Shown here: piece after piece, positions 1 to 14,294 of the stretch | How the letters are laid out: every line of letters begins with the position of its first letter | Numbering within the stretch: the stretch's first letter is position 1 | Source of the DNA: Paralvinella palmiformis | Taxonomy: Eukaryota; Annelida; Polychaeta; Terebellida; Alvinellidae | Assembly: GCA_025642065.1 (NCBI GenBank) | Contig: JAODUP010000562.1 | Span: 1-64,000 of the forward strand | Direction of reading: 5' to 3' | Length of the DNA stretch: 64,000 bases | Program-made: the position numbers and the translations under genes | The notes under the pieces: model-generated | The model's database searches: none | Seen by the model: the letters and a program-made list of their open reading frames with translations, nothing else | Told to the model about the DNA's origin: nothing

Positions 1-79
1 CCCGTGAGTATTTTCATGGCCTAAATAGTTATGCGGTTGGCCACAAATTTCTACTGGTTGGCTTCAGATCTAGGCTGAG

Positions 80-168
80 CTAAGTCTGAAGGGTGTTTCA
101 TCTTTCACTTCGCTTCATTATCTTTCGGGGTCGCTCGGCCCATTTAGTCGACCATGCGGCCAAGTGTG
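80..168 (+). mobile_element. SINE-1 fragment (3' part)
   Basis: Contains TCTGAAGGGTGTTTCATC, CTTCGCTTCATTA and GGTCGCTCGGCCCATTTAG, the shared 3' body of the SINE-1 family. The tRNA-like head is missing or too diverged. Confidence 0.7.
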
Positions 169-187
169 CGTGAAACAGTAAATCTTT

Positions 188-230
188 ACACACATACATA
201 CACACACACACACACACCCACGCATAGAGA

Positions 231-265
<35 letters not shown>
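188..265. repeat. CA/GA microsatellite
   Basis: CA run then GA run in the last visible PPEF intron. Confidence 0.9.
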
Positions 266-321
266 TTTCCTTAGCTCCTTGTACAACAACATTGTCATTA
301 CAGTTTATGACAATAACTTAC

Positions 322-428
322 CAGTATTGTCAGGGTCGCGCTTTTGAAATTCTTCGAGAAGGATGGTTTTGCTGGCGTAGAGTTTTTCTCGCAGTGACCG
401 CAAAGCTGACGCCTCCACGTAGCTGACC
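322..428 (-). CDS. PPEF: PPEF coding exon 12, start of EF-hand region (residues 467-501)
   Basis: [18 protein letters not shown] then [14 protein letters not shown]. This matches the helix before the first EF-hand-like unit of PPEF, with DPDNTG as the loop start. The exon ends with one base of a codon at GTAAGT. No next exon is visible in bases 1-321, which hold a SINE fragment and a CA/GA microsatellite. Confidence 0.86.
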
Positions 429-959
429 CTGAATATAAATATGCGTATTTCATCTTCAGTTTAATAACATCAACAACAAGAAGGGTTTTTTTTCAATCTG
501 CCAGCCAATTTGCGAACACAAGGATTAAAGGAACGGTTCACCCTCCGATAATACGACTTAAATATGTAATGCTGATAAAAGTAACCCCAAATTCCACAAT
601 GATTATGACGAACTATAAATGATATGGTAGATATAAGTAAATAATCCAAATTACTGGAGGGCTGCCATTATCGCTTCACCGGAACGCAGATTGGAAAGCG
701 GGAAGGAGAAAAGTCAAGTGCACTGACGTCTCCTGACACAAGGATCCTGTAGCCTTCTCCAGAATGACTCATGTCAAAGTTGGTTTATCTTAGCTATCAA
801 GCGTACAAGGCAATATCTAAGCTACTTTGTGTACTACTAAACGATTTAAGGAAACGAGATTTAATTCACAGGAGTGACATTTCAGCTAGCGTCGAATGTG
901 TGGTGCCAGAAGTTTGTCAGCTCTACAGATGATATTTGTAAAACGCCACTACCTAAACA

Positions 960-998
<39 letters not shown>

Positions 999-1927
999 GA
1001 TGTCGTGATACACATTTCACATCTGCTTCAAGTAAAATTGCGACCAAGATATTTCTTCTTGGAGTTCATTAGCACACAGAGTACATGTAGACACCAGTCA
1101 GTGTTCCAGGTTCTCCTCGGGTTTTCATTGATGATTCCACTTTGTTTGGTATAATCAGAATCATCTTCATCTTGTATTGTTCCTTCTGGCTCAAACTGAT
1201 ATGGCTGTATGCCACTCGTGGTGTAATTTTACAAGATTACTAGTTAACACTTGTTTGCATTCTTTTATACAGACTTTCGGTCAAACTGCTCGTTTCGAGT
1301 GACGTCAGCATTCGGGAGCTTCCGGTATCTGTTTGGCTTCAAAATGGCGGCGTGAACAGATCATTGATAGTCGATTAACCAGCATTTTGGTCTGGATTAT
1401 TTAATATGTAGTTGATCGTGTTCACAATTCGACATCATTTCTAATATTTGTGAACATAGTTGTATCAGTTCTAGAACCTTTGACAAGAAGGTGAACTGTC
1501 CATTTAAGCAGATGAACGTTTTATTCGAAAGCACTTAAAGCTAAAACTTTCTGCAATCTTACATAACTATGAAACGAATTAATTCAATTCTAGTGAGCTA
1601 ACGTCAATTAGAATATTAGCGATAGATAAGTCATAAATGTTCGCAAAAAGGATGACGCGTCCAAGTACATCAGTATCATCTTAAGATAGAAACAAGAATG
1701 ACATTCAGTATTGGAAACAATGCTATAGTCATTTAGGAAAAATAAAAGCTTGGAAATAAAACAAATGGAATCAAAGGTGAATCCACTTTAACTGTTCTTA
1801 AATAATGTTGTAATGTTTTGTTGTTAAGAATACAATGAAAGGTGGAGTTATCCAAATCATTTGAACCATTCTTGAATCTAGCCTATTATCAGCAGTAAAC
1901 TACTATGTGGCGGGGGGTGCGCGCGCG

Positions 1928-1986
<59 letters not shown>

Positions 1987-2505
1987 CATATCGGGATCGA
2001 AGCGTAAACGACAAATCATACCGAAGAATACGTCCACATTTACCCAAAACACCGTCCACCAACGTCCATTAATGTCCAGAAAGACTATTTACCAAAAGGA
2101 TAGAAAGCATTGACTTTTAGGTCAATGATATAGTCCAGCCATAGAGAGCATACAAGGGACATAACTAATTACCTCTGCTTAATGGTCAGCTTTCTGCCAG
2201 CCTGCTTTGTGGCCATGTATTGTACTATTCTCGGCTTTAGATTAGCTCCGAGCTTTACGTAGGCGCCTCTGTTGCTGCCGACTTCGTAATAATTGGAAGC
2301 AGAGAATACCGTCAATACCTGTATAGGCGGCAAATACAATCACATTACGGCCAAGTTGTTAGTGGGACCTGATTGAACGTCCCCTGGACACGATGTTACA
2401 TAATTAATAAATATACGTGATGTTATAAGAGGTTCGGGTATTTAACAGCAGTGTTCATTAGCTCTAACTAATTACTATATTGTCATTAGTCATAAAGTTT
2501 ATGCG

Positions 2506-2573
<68 letters not shown>

Positions 2574-2598
2574 TGAACACATAAACTTATGAGTTATG

Positions 2599-2643
<45 letters not shown>

Positions 2644-2767
2644 GGGAGAGAGAGAGAGAGGGAATCACTGTGAATGTTTTGTTCTTAATCAGTTTATAAA
2701 TGTATGCCAATACATCTATATATGTGCCAAATGGTTAATGTATTTATGTATGTGCACAATGGCGTAA

Positions 2768-2808
<41 letters not shown>

Positions 2809-2892
2809 AAATACTCCGGTGTAACAGTTGACAGATCATTGCACCGTCAACCACGAAATCTTGGGATGCAATTCCCAGGGTTATCTGGTTCC

Positions 2893-2927
<35 letters not shown>

Positions 2928-4022
2928 TATAGGCATTCCCAGGCATGCCGCCGCCGGCCTTCATTATCGCCCATCCCAAAATACCTGATTATCGTGATCG
3001 AATTCGTAGCCTTCGGGCTTACACTCGTGGGAGCGGATCAGCAACTCCAGGCCGTGTTTGGCCAGGAACGATTTGGTGACATCGGGGCCGAAATACGAGC
3101 CGCCCCCTCTGAACGTGTTCATGCTGCAGCCACAGGTCGGGCGGGGATCGCTCCATAACAGATCTAGCACCTGGAAGAGGAAACGGTATCACGGTAATGG
3201 GTGAGTAGGAGGGATGCGGTGGAGGTGACGCTGTTACATCCTAAAACTGTCTCCGGTTGGTGGGTGGCCTGCTATCGATGGGAAAATTGACACTCCTTGG
3301 TTTCTCCATACCCATAACATACATTTAAGCACATCTAGACGGAGTAGGGATAACGAAGTAATATTAATGGGCTACGCATAATTATGGATATAGAACACGC
3401 TTAGGTGATACTAATTTCCACAGAGATAATGCATAATTTATCGAGAATAAATTGCCTCTAAATCAGTCTATATAGTCTGGATGTAGATGACTAATTATCG
3501 GCTATATTGTGGTTGGCATACGGCTAGAATTAACAACATCCAGGAAACACTGTAAATTCTGACAGAGCTGTCAAACAATAATTCCCTATTTATAAATAAT
3601 TTAATAATTCTGCGTCAATAAAAACACTTCGTACATCCTTCCGGCTATTATTTGTGTTAATTTTGCATCTTTATCAGCTTTAAAAATCAAGAACGTAAGG
3701 CTTTATCTCGCATTTTATGGATTTTGAATCAGGACTTACCGAACCGTAAAAATTAGGCTACATATCTCACCCTTTAGACATAAAGGTAACGGAACCCACA
3801 GCACCCCCCCCCCCAAGGAGTAGAGTAGGGGGGGGGGGGTTCAGGATCATTATCATTATTACTCAAATGTTATCTTTAAAACCTCTACATAGATAGAACC
3901 ACTGGGGAGTGTTGAGTGTGTGTGTGTGTGTAGGAGGGGGGGGGGAATACTTTCTTGAAAGCGTACCTGTCACCGTAATAGATACAGAACATTTGAAACT
4001 TGTTACTAATAGAAATGATTCC

Positions 4023-4081
<59 letters not shown>

Positions 4082-6096
4082 GCTCGCCCGTGGATGTGTT
4101 CCAGATTTCGAACTGCCGTCTGAAGGAAAAACAAATCCACGGCCATGACAAATGAGTCGTTTAACATCTGCCACCGGAAAGATGGAATCTTGTTGGGTTT
4201 TTTTTATCTAGAGAGATAATTAGATCATATTACCTGTTGCCATTCCGTAATGTCGTCATTATAATCGCTGTCATCAGAATCGTATCCATCTCGGCTAGAA
4301 GTCGGTGGCCTCAAAATGGATATATACTGGATAGTGTATAAACAAAGAACAATATACGTCACTGCGACCGTTCCAAAACCGGTAAAGTTCACTGACGACG
4401 TCATCACGTCGTTCCTGTTTTTAAAATAAATTAATAGGTTTTGTGCTTAATTAAAAAAAAGCCAGGACTTCTGTTGCGCCATTGGAGTTTTGCTAGTACG
4501 GTGAATAAAAATGCTCCACTTTTCACCGATCTTAGAGGGAAGGAAAAAAACAACCTCAAAAAGATAACTCGGATGTCGTATAGGAAGAAGGCTTCGTCAC
4601 GTCCCTACATAATTATATCTTTGACGTCCGACTAAAAAATGGATTACGATTACCTTGTGCCGATCGATGGTTTTCAGGTAATCCAGGTCAGTCCTGTTGG
4701 AGATGCCGCCGTGACACACCAGTATCTTGTCATCAATTACCGTTGCCATGGGTAACCAGCTAAATACGTCCCCAAAGAGGCGGATCAACTTCGTTGCGTG
4801 TCCCTGTAAACGACGATGACGTCCCGACGTGGATGGTTATGTTGGAACGTGCGGCACACAGGGTTAGCAGCATGCACGCCCGCAAGCACGCATGCACACA
4901 CACACACACAAGAGAGAGAGAGAGAGAGGAGAGAGAGGAGAGAGAGGAGAGAGAGAGGTAATACGTTCGAATAATTACTAGTTATCCAGATAACAAGTTT
5001 AACACCAGCCGTAGTGTTGTAGTGGCATTAGAGTGGCGGATTAAATACAAGTAGGTTCTCGGTTCGAAACCAACAACCGCCTAATGGCCGATCACGTGCT
5101 TACTTGTTCGTTCAGTCACAACATGAGCGTTTGTTTGGGCAATTGTGTATTATTGGTTATTATGGGGCTCTGGAAGGGAGCAGTATGCATCCCGGGAAGC
5201 TGAATTTGGTGTTATACTGTACAGTACATATCACAGAAGGGGAGAACTAATAAGAACCCGCATATAGTCATAACCAAAATGTTAATAAATATAAACATTG
5301 ACAGATAATATCGCATAAATATAGTCCTTAGAGCAGTGAGACTAGATCTATAATACAGTTATTAACATTAATATAGCCGACGTTATCGCTCAAACACAGC
5401 GAGTGAGTGAGTGAGTGAGTGAGTGAGTGAGTGAGTGAGTGAGTGAGTGACAAATGACAGAGAGGCGAATGACTCTCCAAGCAAAAATCCCATAAACCCA
5501 GGTATGACGTGGATTCTACACCTGGCGTTGGGGTAGGCAACGCCATACACTACCTGCTGGGCTTCAAAGAACGTTCTAACAAAACAGGGTGTGAATCGAA
5601 ATACAAGAGAAAAGGAATACATTCTGAGACATGACCCGATCGACTTGGTACAGAAATATTGCTCAGAGACGCTTTTCCAATGCTACGTATAGCGGAAGGG
5701 TTACTCCATTTGAACTGTACAATCCAGCCACATCCGAGCTCCCTGACCAGTATACCATTTGGAGCTATCGTTTACAGTCATAATCACATAGTCGCATCCA
5801 TCACAGTCCAACCAGGTAACAAGCCCAAACGGAATAATTTATTACACAGTCAACCGTCGGTTGGTGAATTCGAACCGATGTGTTCTCAGATTCGAATACG
5901 GGTGGTAGTGATCTGTGGTCCAACACGCTACCGCTAGACCACGGAGGCGCCCCTCAGAGCCGTTAGCGGAATCAGCGTTAATAAAACCATTTTCAGGAGC
6001 TCTGATTTAATTAAAACACCTAAAACCGTTCATCGGCCGAAATACACTTCACTAATGAGCTTCCCCTTTCGTTTGAACGCAGACACGTCTGAGTCG

Positions 6097-6128
<32 letters not shown>

Positions 6129-7020
6129 CGCTTAACACCAACATAGTATAATACCATGGCATAATCTATCACGGGGTGGCGCTGCCGATCTATTATAACC
6201 CACAAATCCACAAATGGATCATTAAGAGGAATTTGGTTTTGCGATGGTGGTGTTTAAAAAAATTTATTGTCGCCTTCTACGTGCCATTCGTGGTATGTTT
6301 TGTTCCGGGATAATGGCGGCCATCATCGGACGTGCTGTACTCGAGGTAGAGTTTTTAGCGTCTCCGGATTGTACTGATTAGGCACGATATAATTCGTGCC
6401 GACTCGAGCCAGAAGCCGTCAGCGAAATTTTGTCAACGCGCTTCAAACAAAGATGACGTCGGGGATGAGGGTGGGGGGGGTATCTTTATATCGGCTCCAG
6501 CAACAGCCGTCGCCGCTGTAATATCGCCTTTATCAAAGAGATGACGTAGACATCAACTGATTTCTAATCATCTGGCGTAAAGTCGACGTTCTGTGGGTTG
6601 TTGATGGGTGGGTGATTCATCAGAGAGATTTTATTATATTACGCTGGCCAGTGACATTTAGGGAGCAGAAAAGGCGAAGGTTATTGCCGAAAATATCGTG
6701 CCGCGTTCGTTATAGATAGGCTTCGGCGTTGCCATAGAAACCTACCTTGTATTTCGTCATGATCTCTTTGATGAAGCCGTACCTGTAAGTAAGAGAGAGA
6801 GGGGGGGGGTTGTAGGGGAAGTATTATTAGTGTGGATAGTAATTAATTGTTCTTCATTTTAAATGTCAGACAGAATAGCGGCACACAATGAGATAAGGGT
6901 GTGGCGACAGATAAGGTTTGTCATTTATTGTCATTATGATGTCATCTTCCTTTGTGTTGACATCGCGTCTATAAAGAAGTCGATGTCAACAATTATGTTG
7001 AATTATTTCCGGTGTTTGTC

Positions 7021-7103
<83 letters not shown>

Positions 7104-7401
7104 GTTTTGTTGTTCGGGGAGAATCCACAGGCTGTCGCTTATTCTGCACAGCCTCTTTCTGTCTTACACAGTCATGCTATCTATTTATCTGTTTGTCTTC
7201 CGTATGTCTATCTGTCCGTCCGTCCGTCCGTCCGTCTGTCTGTCCAGCCATTCAGCCATCCATCCATCCATCCTTCCATCCGTGTGTGTATGTGTGTTTG
7301 TGTGTGTGTCTGTGTGTGAGAGAGATAGAGAGAGCGTGTATGTATATATCTGTGTGTATTGTGTGTGGAGGCGTATGTGTGTGCGTGCGTGCATGCGTGC
7401 G

Positions 7402-7458
<57 letters not shown>

Positions 7459-8053
7459 ACGCGTGTCTGCAAGCCCGCGTGTGTGTCTCAATCATGCGCG
7501 TCCGGTTTTCTGTTAGCAAACGTCTGTGCTCCAATGATGGCGATAGTTTTATACAATATAATTCCTATATGTCGTTCGGTCAAAGTGATTCTTCATAATG
7601 AGCCGGCCGGAGTTCAGCCTAAATCCGCTGCGAGCCGAATACAATAAGCCCGAGGACGCCGAACACCTGCCCATATAGGACAAGATGTCGGCGCTTCTTT
7701 TGTGCCTCAAGTAATCTGAGGTAAAGGTCACCTCGGTGTAGCCATGGGCGGCTGTGAGAAGACTGGCCTTTTAAGACATGTTTAGTGAAAATAATTACTT
7801 TAACACACCTGAGATTCATGACGTGGTCCTCGTGATTGCCTCGGTTGATGTAGACGGATAGAGGATTGACAAGCAGACAGGCGAACAATAAGACGGCCAC
7901 TTCGACCGAATTAGGTCCCCTGTCAACAAAGTCCCCATTGAACACATATGGATTTCTAGCCTCTGGAAGACCGTTCTGGAGACAGGAGAATATAAAACAA
8001 TTGGCTAATTATGGCATTCTGTAATATAGGAATTATGATGTGGCGCGTGTGTG

Positions 8054-8095
<42 letters not shown>

Positions 8096-8216
8096 TTTGT
8101 TTGCGTATATGTGTTTAATTGTGTGTGTTCGATTGTTTGTGCGTGTATATGTGTGTATGTGTGTCCGTTTGCGTGTATGTATGTGTGTACCCGAGTGCTG
8201 TGTTTGTTTTTAGGGG

Positions 8217-8254
<38 letters not shown>

Positions 8255-10056
8255 CGGCCATGACTCAGAATACTAATAAACAATCATATGCTTGGAAACA
8301 ATTGTATTTTTATTAACAAATATATGCATAAATCTAGAAGTTAATAAATCAGTAAATAGTTATTATGTTAGGTTGACTCATCTTCCTGTATAACTTAAAC
8401 TCTGCTTGCGTGTCCACATAAAAGACACATGTAATATGACACTACAGTTTGTCAATATTCCACGGTTAATTGTTAAATTTTAAATGTTGTGTGCCTGTTT
8501 CGGCTACAACAGGATGACTTCCTATCAGTCTGGCAGATGACAACTTTGCTTACCTTATAGAATATGATGAGAAGATCATCAAGTTTGCCGTGAAGATCGC
8601 CTACAACAGTAACCTGCTGACTAATACGTGTATGTACGTGGCTAATGATTGAGTTCATCTTTAAAATGCGTCTTGTCTCATGAAGTAACTCCAACAAGTA
8701 ATGAGCATGTAATACCTAAATAATAGAATCATGTTTCGGTTAATATTATGACTCATACGAACGAACACACACGAACGAACACACACACACACACACACGC
8801 ACACACATTCTCTTTCTCTCTCTGACTCTCTCTCTCTGACTCTCACTGACTCTCTCTCTCTCTCTCTCTGACTCTCTCTCTCTCCGACTCACTCACTCAC
8901 TTACTCACTCACGCACTCATTCTCTCTCTCTCTCACTCACTCTCTCACACACAATCTCTCTCTCTCTCTCTCTCTCTCCGTGGTCTAGCGGTAGCGTGTT
9001 GGACCACAAATCACTACCACCCGTGTTCAAATCTCGGTGTGGGCATATCTGAATGTTGTTTCATCTTTGACTTCGCTTCATTACCTTTGGAGGTCGCTCG
9101 GCCCATTTAGCATACCATGTGCACAAAAGTGGCCGTAAAACATCAATCATCATCTCTCTCACTCACTCCCACCCTCTCTCTCACTCTCCCTCTCCTAGAT
9201 GTACACAGCGCGCGCGTCAATTTGTGTGTACACAATTAGAGAAATATTCGAATTCTTAAAATCATACACGCGCGTACGTACGTACTTTCGTACGTACATA
9301 CATACATTTGTACATACATACATACATACATACATACATACATACATACGGACATGGCATGTGTATAGACACGGAAGTATCAAACAGATAGCTGGACAGC
9401 AGGGTATTAAGTACAGCGCGCAGCTGTTTCTAATTAGTACATCGCACCTGTCGCCCTTTGAAGGCGTCGATAAGGCACTGGACATGATCTAACTTTAAGG
9501 GATAATCAAGCCTGGGTCCCTTATAGGTCATCGGGACGACAATCGTTTGAGGATCGGTGTGTTTGTAGAGATTAGCATCCTCATCTTCCCCGTTCTTCAT
9601 TTCTGAAGCAGAAAACAATCAACGATTAACAGCTGTTATCTGCTGAATTACCTACTTCATCGCCGAATGATGGCCAGGATCGGAATAAAGATGGCCCATT
9701 GTCTTATCTCGTTTGATAATAGGATGATTGAACAATAGAGACAGTCGCCGTGGATTATTATTATTGGTGATAAGGTTTTATAAACATACCTGTATCCGGT
9801 CTTGAAGGCATTCGTAATAATGACAACAAACTGTTCTGTTGATTGTCATCACTATTCTCTGAAGATAAGTGCAGCTGACTGATCATATCATTGAAGAAGT
9901 TATATAACTGGAAGATAAGTCATAAACGTAGAGTATACGAATTTAACAAAAACGCGAGCACGCACGAATGCACGGAGGGACGAATGCACACCCGCACAAA
10001 ATTATAACACAGTATACGACGGGCAGAAGCGTAAAAATTAAAATATTCACATACAC

Positions 10057-10091
<35 letters not shown>

Positions 10092-12614
10092 GCGAAAGAC
10101 TGTGTTTCGTTTTTTTAAAACTTGGTTTATATTGATATATCTCAAGTCACGTGATAGTGATGATGGCAGACTTATAAGGATTGTGAGGATTTTCACATTT
10201 TATCAGAAAGTGTCGTCAATTGAGTAATAAGCTTCGAAATAATGAAACCTTAAAAACTCATCTATTCAAGGTCGCTTTCACCGATAAATAATGTTTATCG
10301 TTCAAATATTTTATTTTTACACACATCTTATTTGGGGTGTCACTGTACAGCGCCTTTGAATGGCTCCTACTAATATGGGCGTTTTATTAAATATACATTA
10401 TTGTTATTATAATTATTATTATCATCATCATCATCACCGTTGTTGCTGTTGTTGTTGATGATGATTGATGTTTTACGGCCACTTTTGTGCATATGGTAGG
10501 CTAAATGGGCCGACCGACCTCCAAAGGTAATGAAGCTAAGTCAAAGATGAAACAACCTTCAGATATGCCCACGCCGAAATTCGAACACGGGTGGTAGTGA
10601 TCTGTGGTCCAGCACGCTACCGATAGACCAAGGAGGCGCCCTTTTGTTGTTGTTGTTGTTATTATTATAATATTATTATTAGAGCTGAACAATGTCTTAT
10701 AAAAAAAAACAATCAACAAACAAGCTGTTATTTGAAAATGATAATTCGATTCAGTAACAGAATGTGTTGTGTATGGTGTGCTTAAATAAATTATATGATT
10801 AGACTCGTCAATTCTACAGTGAAGATAGAATCCGATTTAAAATATTGCTTTTAGTATTCGCTTCAATATGCTTCGTAAATTCGATGCCATTGGTAATTTG
10901 ATGACGGGAGAGCTGTAACGTTTACTACATTCAAATGTTTATTATGCTACGGTTAAACTGCTGTAAACATTCTTTTTGCAAGTGGAACCCGCAGACCTTA
11001 CGATCTCTATATTGTGAGAGGTTTGTTTATAGATTGTTTTATATCCCGTAGCCTATTTCCATATTCAGCCGAAGTTCAGCTCGTTTAGCTAGTTTTAAAA
11101 TAATACTGTTTGCGTATTTCCAGTCGACATAATTCGCTTAAATTTTATCTTGTGGGTTGAAGTTAGCTTGTGATAAATAACAGATAATTGATGTTTTACG
11201 GCTACTTTTATGCCAAAAATAGGTTAAATAGGCCGAGCGACCTCCAAAGGTAATGAAACGAAGTCAAAGATGAAACACCCCTCATATATGCCCACGCCGA
11301 GATTCGAACTCAGGTGTTAGTGATCTGTGGCCTAACGCGCTACCAACTAGACCACGACAGAGGTAAATGCATTAAAATCTATTGTTTAGTTCCAGTTAAC
11401 TGTATCACTCGTATATTAGATACTAGAACTGGTCGGATCTGACAGGTTTTATCTACACTCATCACAATATCGTGGGTCATCATATAGTAATTTGTTATCT
11501 AATGACAAAGGTTACTTATAGATTACAATTAAGGTGTAGTCTTACCGGGTTTTGGTTTCCAATTTCGATATCCTCAATTTTGGAGAATTATACGACAATC
11601 AAAGAAATGGACATAATTTTTGTTCCAGGACAAAATCCAAGTGGATAATAAAACTCGCCGAACTTTGGACATTACACACTCAGGCTAAAATATTTCAATG
11701 TGTCATAAATTATTCATTTATGTATCATCTATCAATAAAATCAATGTTAAAGGTATAGAAAATTGTAGGAATTTAATTTTGTTTTTTTAATCAAATATTA
11801 ATAAACACGCTATTTTTCAACTAGTATATAATAAACGTTAAAAAACAGGATTGAGGTAAATGTAGATATACCTTTTGAGGATGATCATGTGATCGATCAT
11901 TCTTTTTAATTTCACTTCAACGTATTTTTTAAACTTGTATCAAGGATTAAATTATTGCTGATTATATACAAATGCATTGTCACATATTTTAAGGTTTTTC
12001 TTTTGATGATGATGCTGCTGATGATGCTGATGACAGTTTTATTTACTTATTTCGTAACATATTCAGTGTAGCCGTATCCCTAAACCTAGAAAATATACCA
12101 TAACCTGGAGATATGGATTTGTCGAGACATTTAAAAGAAGTTCAAAATAAGTGTTATCAAATTAAACTATAAATATCAAGGTTATTGCTTCTAATATAGT
12201 TTTAAGACCGTTTTAAGAAAATATATCTTAGCACGCACGCACACACACACCACAACACACACGCACGCACACAGAGAGAGAGAAAGAGAGAGAGAGAGAG
12301 GTGGGGTTCCTTATAATGATTCCCGCGCGATGAGAACATGATATATCACAGACACAAAGAAAATATAATTCCATGTAAATGTTATATTATACCCTGAGTT
12401 GGTCTTGTTCATCTGCATACTCCAGTGATTGGAATATATTCCAGGTGTATCTTCGTCGTGCTTCCAGACGAGCCAAATAACGTCTATACCACATCTGGAT
12501 CAAAAGAGCAGCCTTCATTGCTGAAAATAAAAACAAAATGTATAACCAACAAAACTCCAAAATTCATTTTTACACAACTGTAAACGCAATTTAAAAGGAC
12601 AATATTACATTAAT

Positions 12615-12666
<52 letters not shown>

Positions 12667-12771
12667 CTACAGTTAAATTGTATAATCAGGTAATATGTAT
12701 ATTACCTGAAATTTTCAGGTAATCTGTATTTAATCTGAGTTAGCAATAAACGTATTATTGAATATTTCAGG

Positions 12772-12819
<48 letters not shown>

Positions 12820-12827
12820 TTATAACG

Positions 12828-12874
<47 letters not shown>

Positions 12875-13481
12875 TCGTATAGTACAGTAATATCGCATGG
12901 TGTGAGGACATAAAGTAATGTCTAGTGGGAAAAGGAACAGTTTCACAATTATAAATTTTCACATTCATAACTATATTATATCATAAAATTAATTTCAGTT
13001 TATATAATACAATTAATATTTCTTCATGTGTTAAACACGTGTGTGTAACATTTGAGTCATATGTGCAGAATTTCAAGTTTTCTGACATCGGATTATCGAA
13101 CTTGACAACAACAACTACAAACCTAACAATGGATCTGCTGCAGGAAAGATAATGTCCAAGAATGATAATTTAATACAAATAAAGTATACATTACGCTGAA
13201 CTAACTGATATATAAACAGAACAAAATGGTAAAATATGCCAAGAACAAAACAAGCTCGTTCGGTAAAGATGTATCTCTAATATACAATAATAGAGGCCTC
13301 ACTAGTAAACGAGCTATAAATATTGTATGATTTACTTACTCACTAAATGTTGTCCCTTTACATATATGTAACGGGGTGAAATTTATATAGTATTACTATA
13401 ATAAAAGGATAAATATGTGGACTTTCACCTGGTGTAATTAATAATTTGGTTTCTAAAGTACAGTAGCAGGTGAGACATTTA

Positions 13482-13531
<50 letters not shown>

Positions 13532-14249
13532 GTAACATTAACAAATCCATTATTGTCGAGTAGACCTTTGTATTCATTTATTTTAAAATCCTTTTCCGAT
13601 TTATTTGATGGTTTCTCTAGAACTGAATAGCTAGCGGGGTTAGTCACGTACCTATAGCTTAATTAGAATTAAAAACTCGGTCTAGATATGTCTGAAGGGT
13701 GTTTCATCCTACACTTCCCGTCTTACTTTTAGAGACTACGGGATCGATTTGCCGTAACGCGTACCCAAATAAGAATTCCCATGAAACGACAACATTTTCC
13801 CTCTCCCCGTCCAATACAAAGAAACTGCACTTGAAGTAAGAAGTGACCAACTGTTGTTTATTAGCAGTTGCAGATTACTGCAGCAGAACAAAGATCACCT
13901 GATGAACTGGTTATCTATGACTATATATGTTACTTGTTGTACACAAGGTATAAGATAACCCACTAAGATCATTGGTCGGGGGGGGGGGTTAATTGGTGCA
14001 TTGTTAGGTGCGTGGGTGGCTGCGTGGTGTATGGGGGAGTGGAGGAAAAAGAACCGGACTAATTTATGAGGTAGGGTTAGGGATACATCGAGGCAGATAG
14101 ATGTCATCAACTACTCACACTTCTGTCCGCAGGATTCCTTGACTGAAACATTAGTTAAAGTTAGTAAACCTGCTAGTGAATTAGTGACGGAATGTGGGGG
14201 TGAGCAAATATGTGTCTGTGTGTGTCTCCGACTCTGTGTGTATGTGTGC

Positions 14250-14294
<45 letters not shown>

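Noticed and set aside
6863..7647. Overlapping open frames of over 200 codons on the plus strand and about 100 on the minus strand
   Set aside because: They translate the microsatellite mosaic (Leu-Ser, Tyr-Ile, Cys-Val runs) inside a PPEF intron; there is no domain and no unique composition.
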